A stretch of DNA of 64,000 nucleotides from Desulfobulbaceae bacterium. Its GTDB lineage: Bacteria > Desulfobacterota > Desulfobulbia > Desulfobulbales > SURF-16. Numbering within the stretch: the stretch's first letter is position 1; each line of letters starts with the position of its first letter. A program made the position numbers and the translations under genes. Shown one piece after another: positions 63,566 through 64,000 of the stretch. The notes under the pieces are model-generated. The model searched no databases and was not told the origin of the DNA. It worked only from the letters and a program-made list of their open reading frames with translations. The stretch spans positions 1 to 64,000 of the forward strand of contig PKTX01000058.1 of assembly GCA_002868945.1 (NCBI GenBank). The letters run 5' to 3'.

Positions 63566-64000
63566 GTGTCCAAGATAAAAATCCTCCCTGAGGATCTGGC
63601 CAATAAAATTGCCGCCGGTGAGGTCATTGAGCGACCCGCCTCCGTGGTTAAAGAGTTTGTGGAAAACGGCATTGATGCCCAGGCCCGCAGTATCACGGTG
63701 GAGGTGGAGGGCGGTGGTACCCGCCTGCTGCGTGTTGTCGACGACGGCGAGGGCATGGACGGCGATGACGTCCTGCTCTGCCTTGAGCGGCATGCCACCA
63801 GTAAACTCAAGGAGAGTACGGATTTACATAGCATCCGCACCCTGGGTTTTCGCGGTGAGGCGGTGCCCTCCATTGCCTCGGTTTCGCGCCTTGCCATTAC
63901 CTCACGCAAGGCCGGCGTCGAGCTCGGCACCCTGGCCGAGGTGCGCTACGGCCAGGTGCGGCGTATTCATGAGATGGGCTGCAGCCGGGGCACCATCATG
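63566..64000 (+). CDS. mutL: DNA mismatch repair protein MutL (N-terminal part, cut by the window edge)
   Basis: The frame from GTG at 63566 encodes [27 protein letters not shown] in pieces typical of the GHKL ATPase of MutL, then [23 protein letters not shown] and [19 protein letters not shown] motifs I (ENxxDA), II (DxGxG) and III (GFRGEA) are all present. The start codon is GTG. The gene runs past the right edge of the window. It likely shares a transcript with the M23 peptidase. Confidence 0.95.
   Translation, partial: MSKIKILPEDLANKIAAGEVIERPASVVKEFVENGIDAQARSITVEVEGGGTRLLRVVDDGEGMDGDDVLLCLERHATSKLKESTDLHSIRTLGFRGEAVPSIASVSRLAITSRKAGVELGTLAEVRYGQVRRIHEMGCSRGTIM

Overview
The window is chromosomal DNA of moderately high GC from a Gram-negative anaerobe, most likely a Desulfobacterota bacterium of the Desulfobulbales type. 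This placement is inferred from gene content: multiheme c-type cytochromes beside Tat-exported ferredoxin-like proteins and NrfD-type membrane subunits, many PAS-domain sensor kinases, sigma-54 activators, a two-CW-type small protein, and outer membrane beta-barrels. No rRNA, tRNA or CRISPR array was seen. Most genes are ordinary, and both edges cut genes (a Y1-transposase remnant on the left, mutL on the right).

Left third (1-27 kb), respiratory and regulatory. An omptin-like outer membrane protein is followed by a soluble PAS histidine kinase with an NtrC-type activator, then FtsH. Next comes a three-gene redox operon (five-heme cytochrome, Tat-exported 4x[4Fe-4S] protein, HybB/HmcC-like NrfD protein) behind a clear sigma-54 promoter and an array of TGTTGC/GCAACA dyads, followed by a membrane sensor kinase and a second FtsH on the other strand. 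Two paralogous mini-operons follow, each with a small membrane protein, an NrfD-like protein and a MerR-type regulator with a conserved cysteine motif. A four-PAS sigma-54 activator, a PilZ protein, a Tat-exported Fe-S protein and a triheme c7 cytochrome lie between them. The second mini-operon has a sigma-54 promoter, and both have the same palindromic motif (GRCGCA-N2-TTGCGCC) far upstream. I consider this the most promising little-described system in the window: a regulated set of quinone-linked electron-transfer modules without an adjacent catalytic subunit.

Middle (26.7-46 kb), housekeeping: a 3D-domain lipoprotein, prmA-like, nitroreductase, a DUF748/AsmA-like envelope protein, plsC, LD-carboxypeptidase, coaX, cutA, thiD, FKBP/SlyD, hisI-hisG, engB, a two-CW protein, lepA and rpoH.

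Right third (46-64 kb): a DegT/DnrJ/EryC1 aminotransferase, a very large TPR plus beta-barrel outer membrane protein resembling exopolysaccharide export porins, greA, a TetR regulator, purD, purE, a Sua5/YrdC-type protein, an HPt/HDOD/hybrid-kinase signalling cluster, a lone receiver protein, tsaE overlapping a small membrane-anchored diheme cytochrome, a geranylgeranyl-reductase-like flavoprotein, an M23 peptidase and mutL.

Intergenic spaces are rich in dispersed palindromic elements. Family 1 has ends related to TAGTGYCTGTCC; family 2 has ends related to GGNNATCTTGAATAA; a third, 168 bp, has 22-bp perfect inverted ends and sits inside a family 1 copy with an apparent CTAG target duplication. 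A fourth, simple-sequence type is built on CTGACTC repeats.
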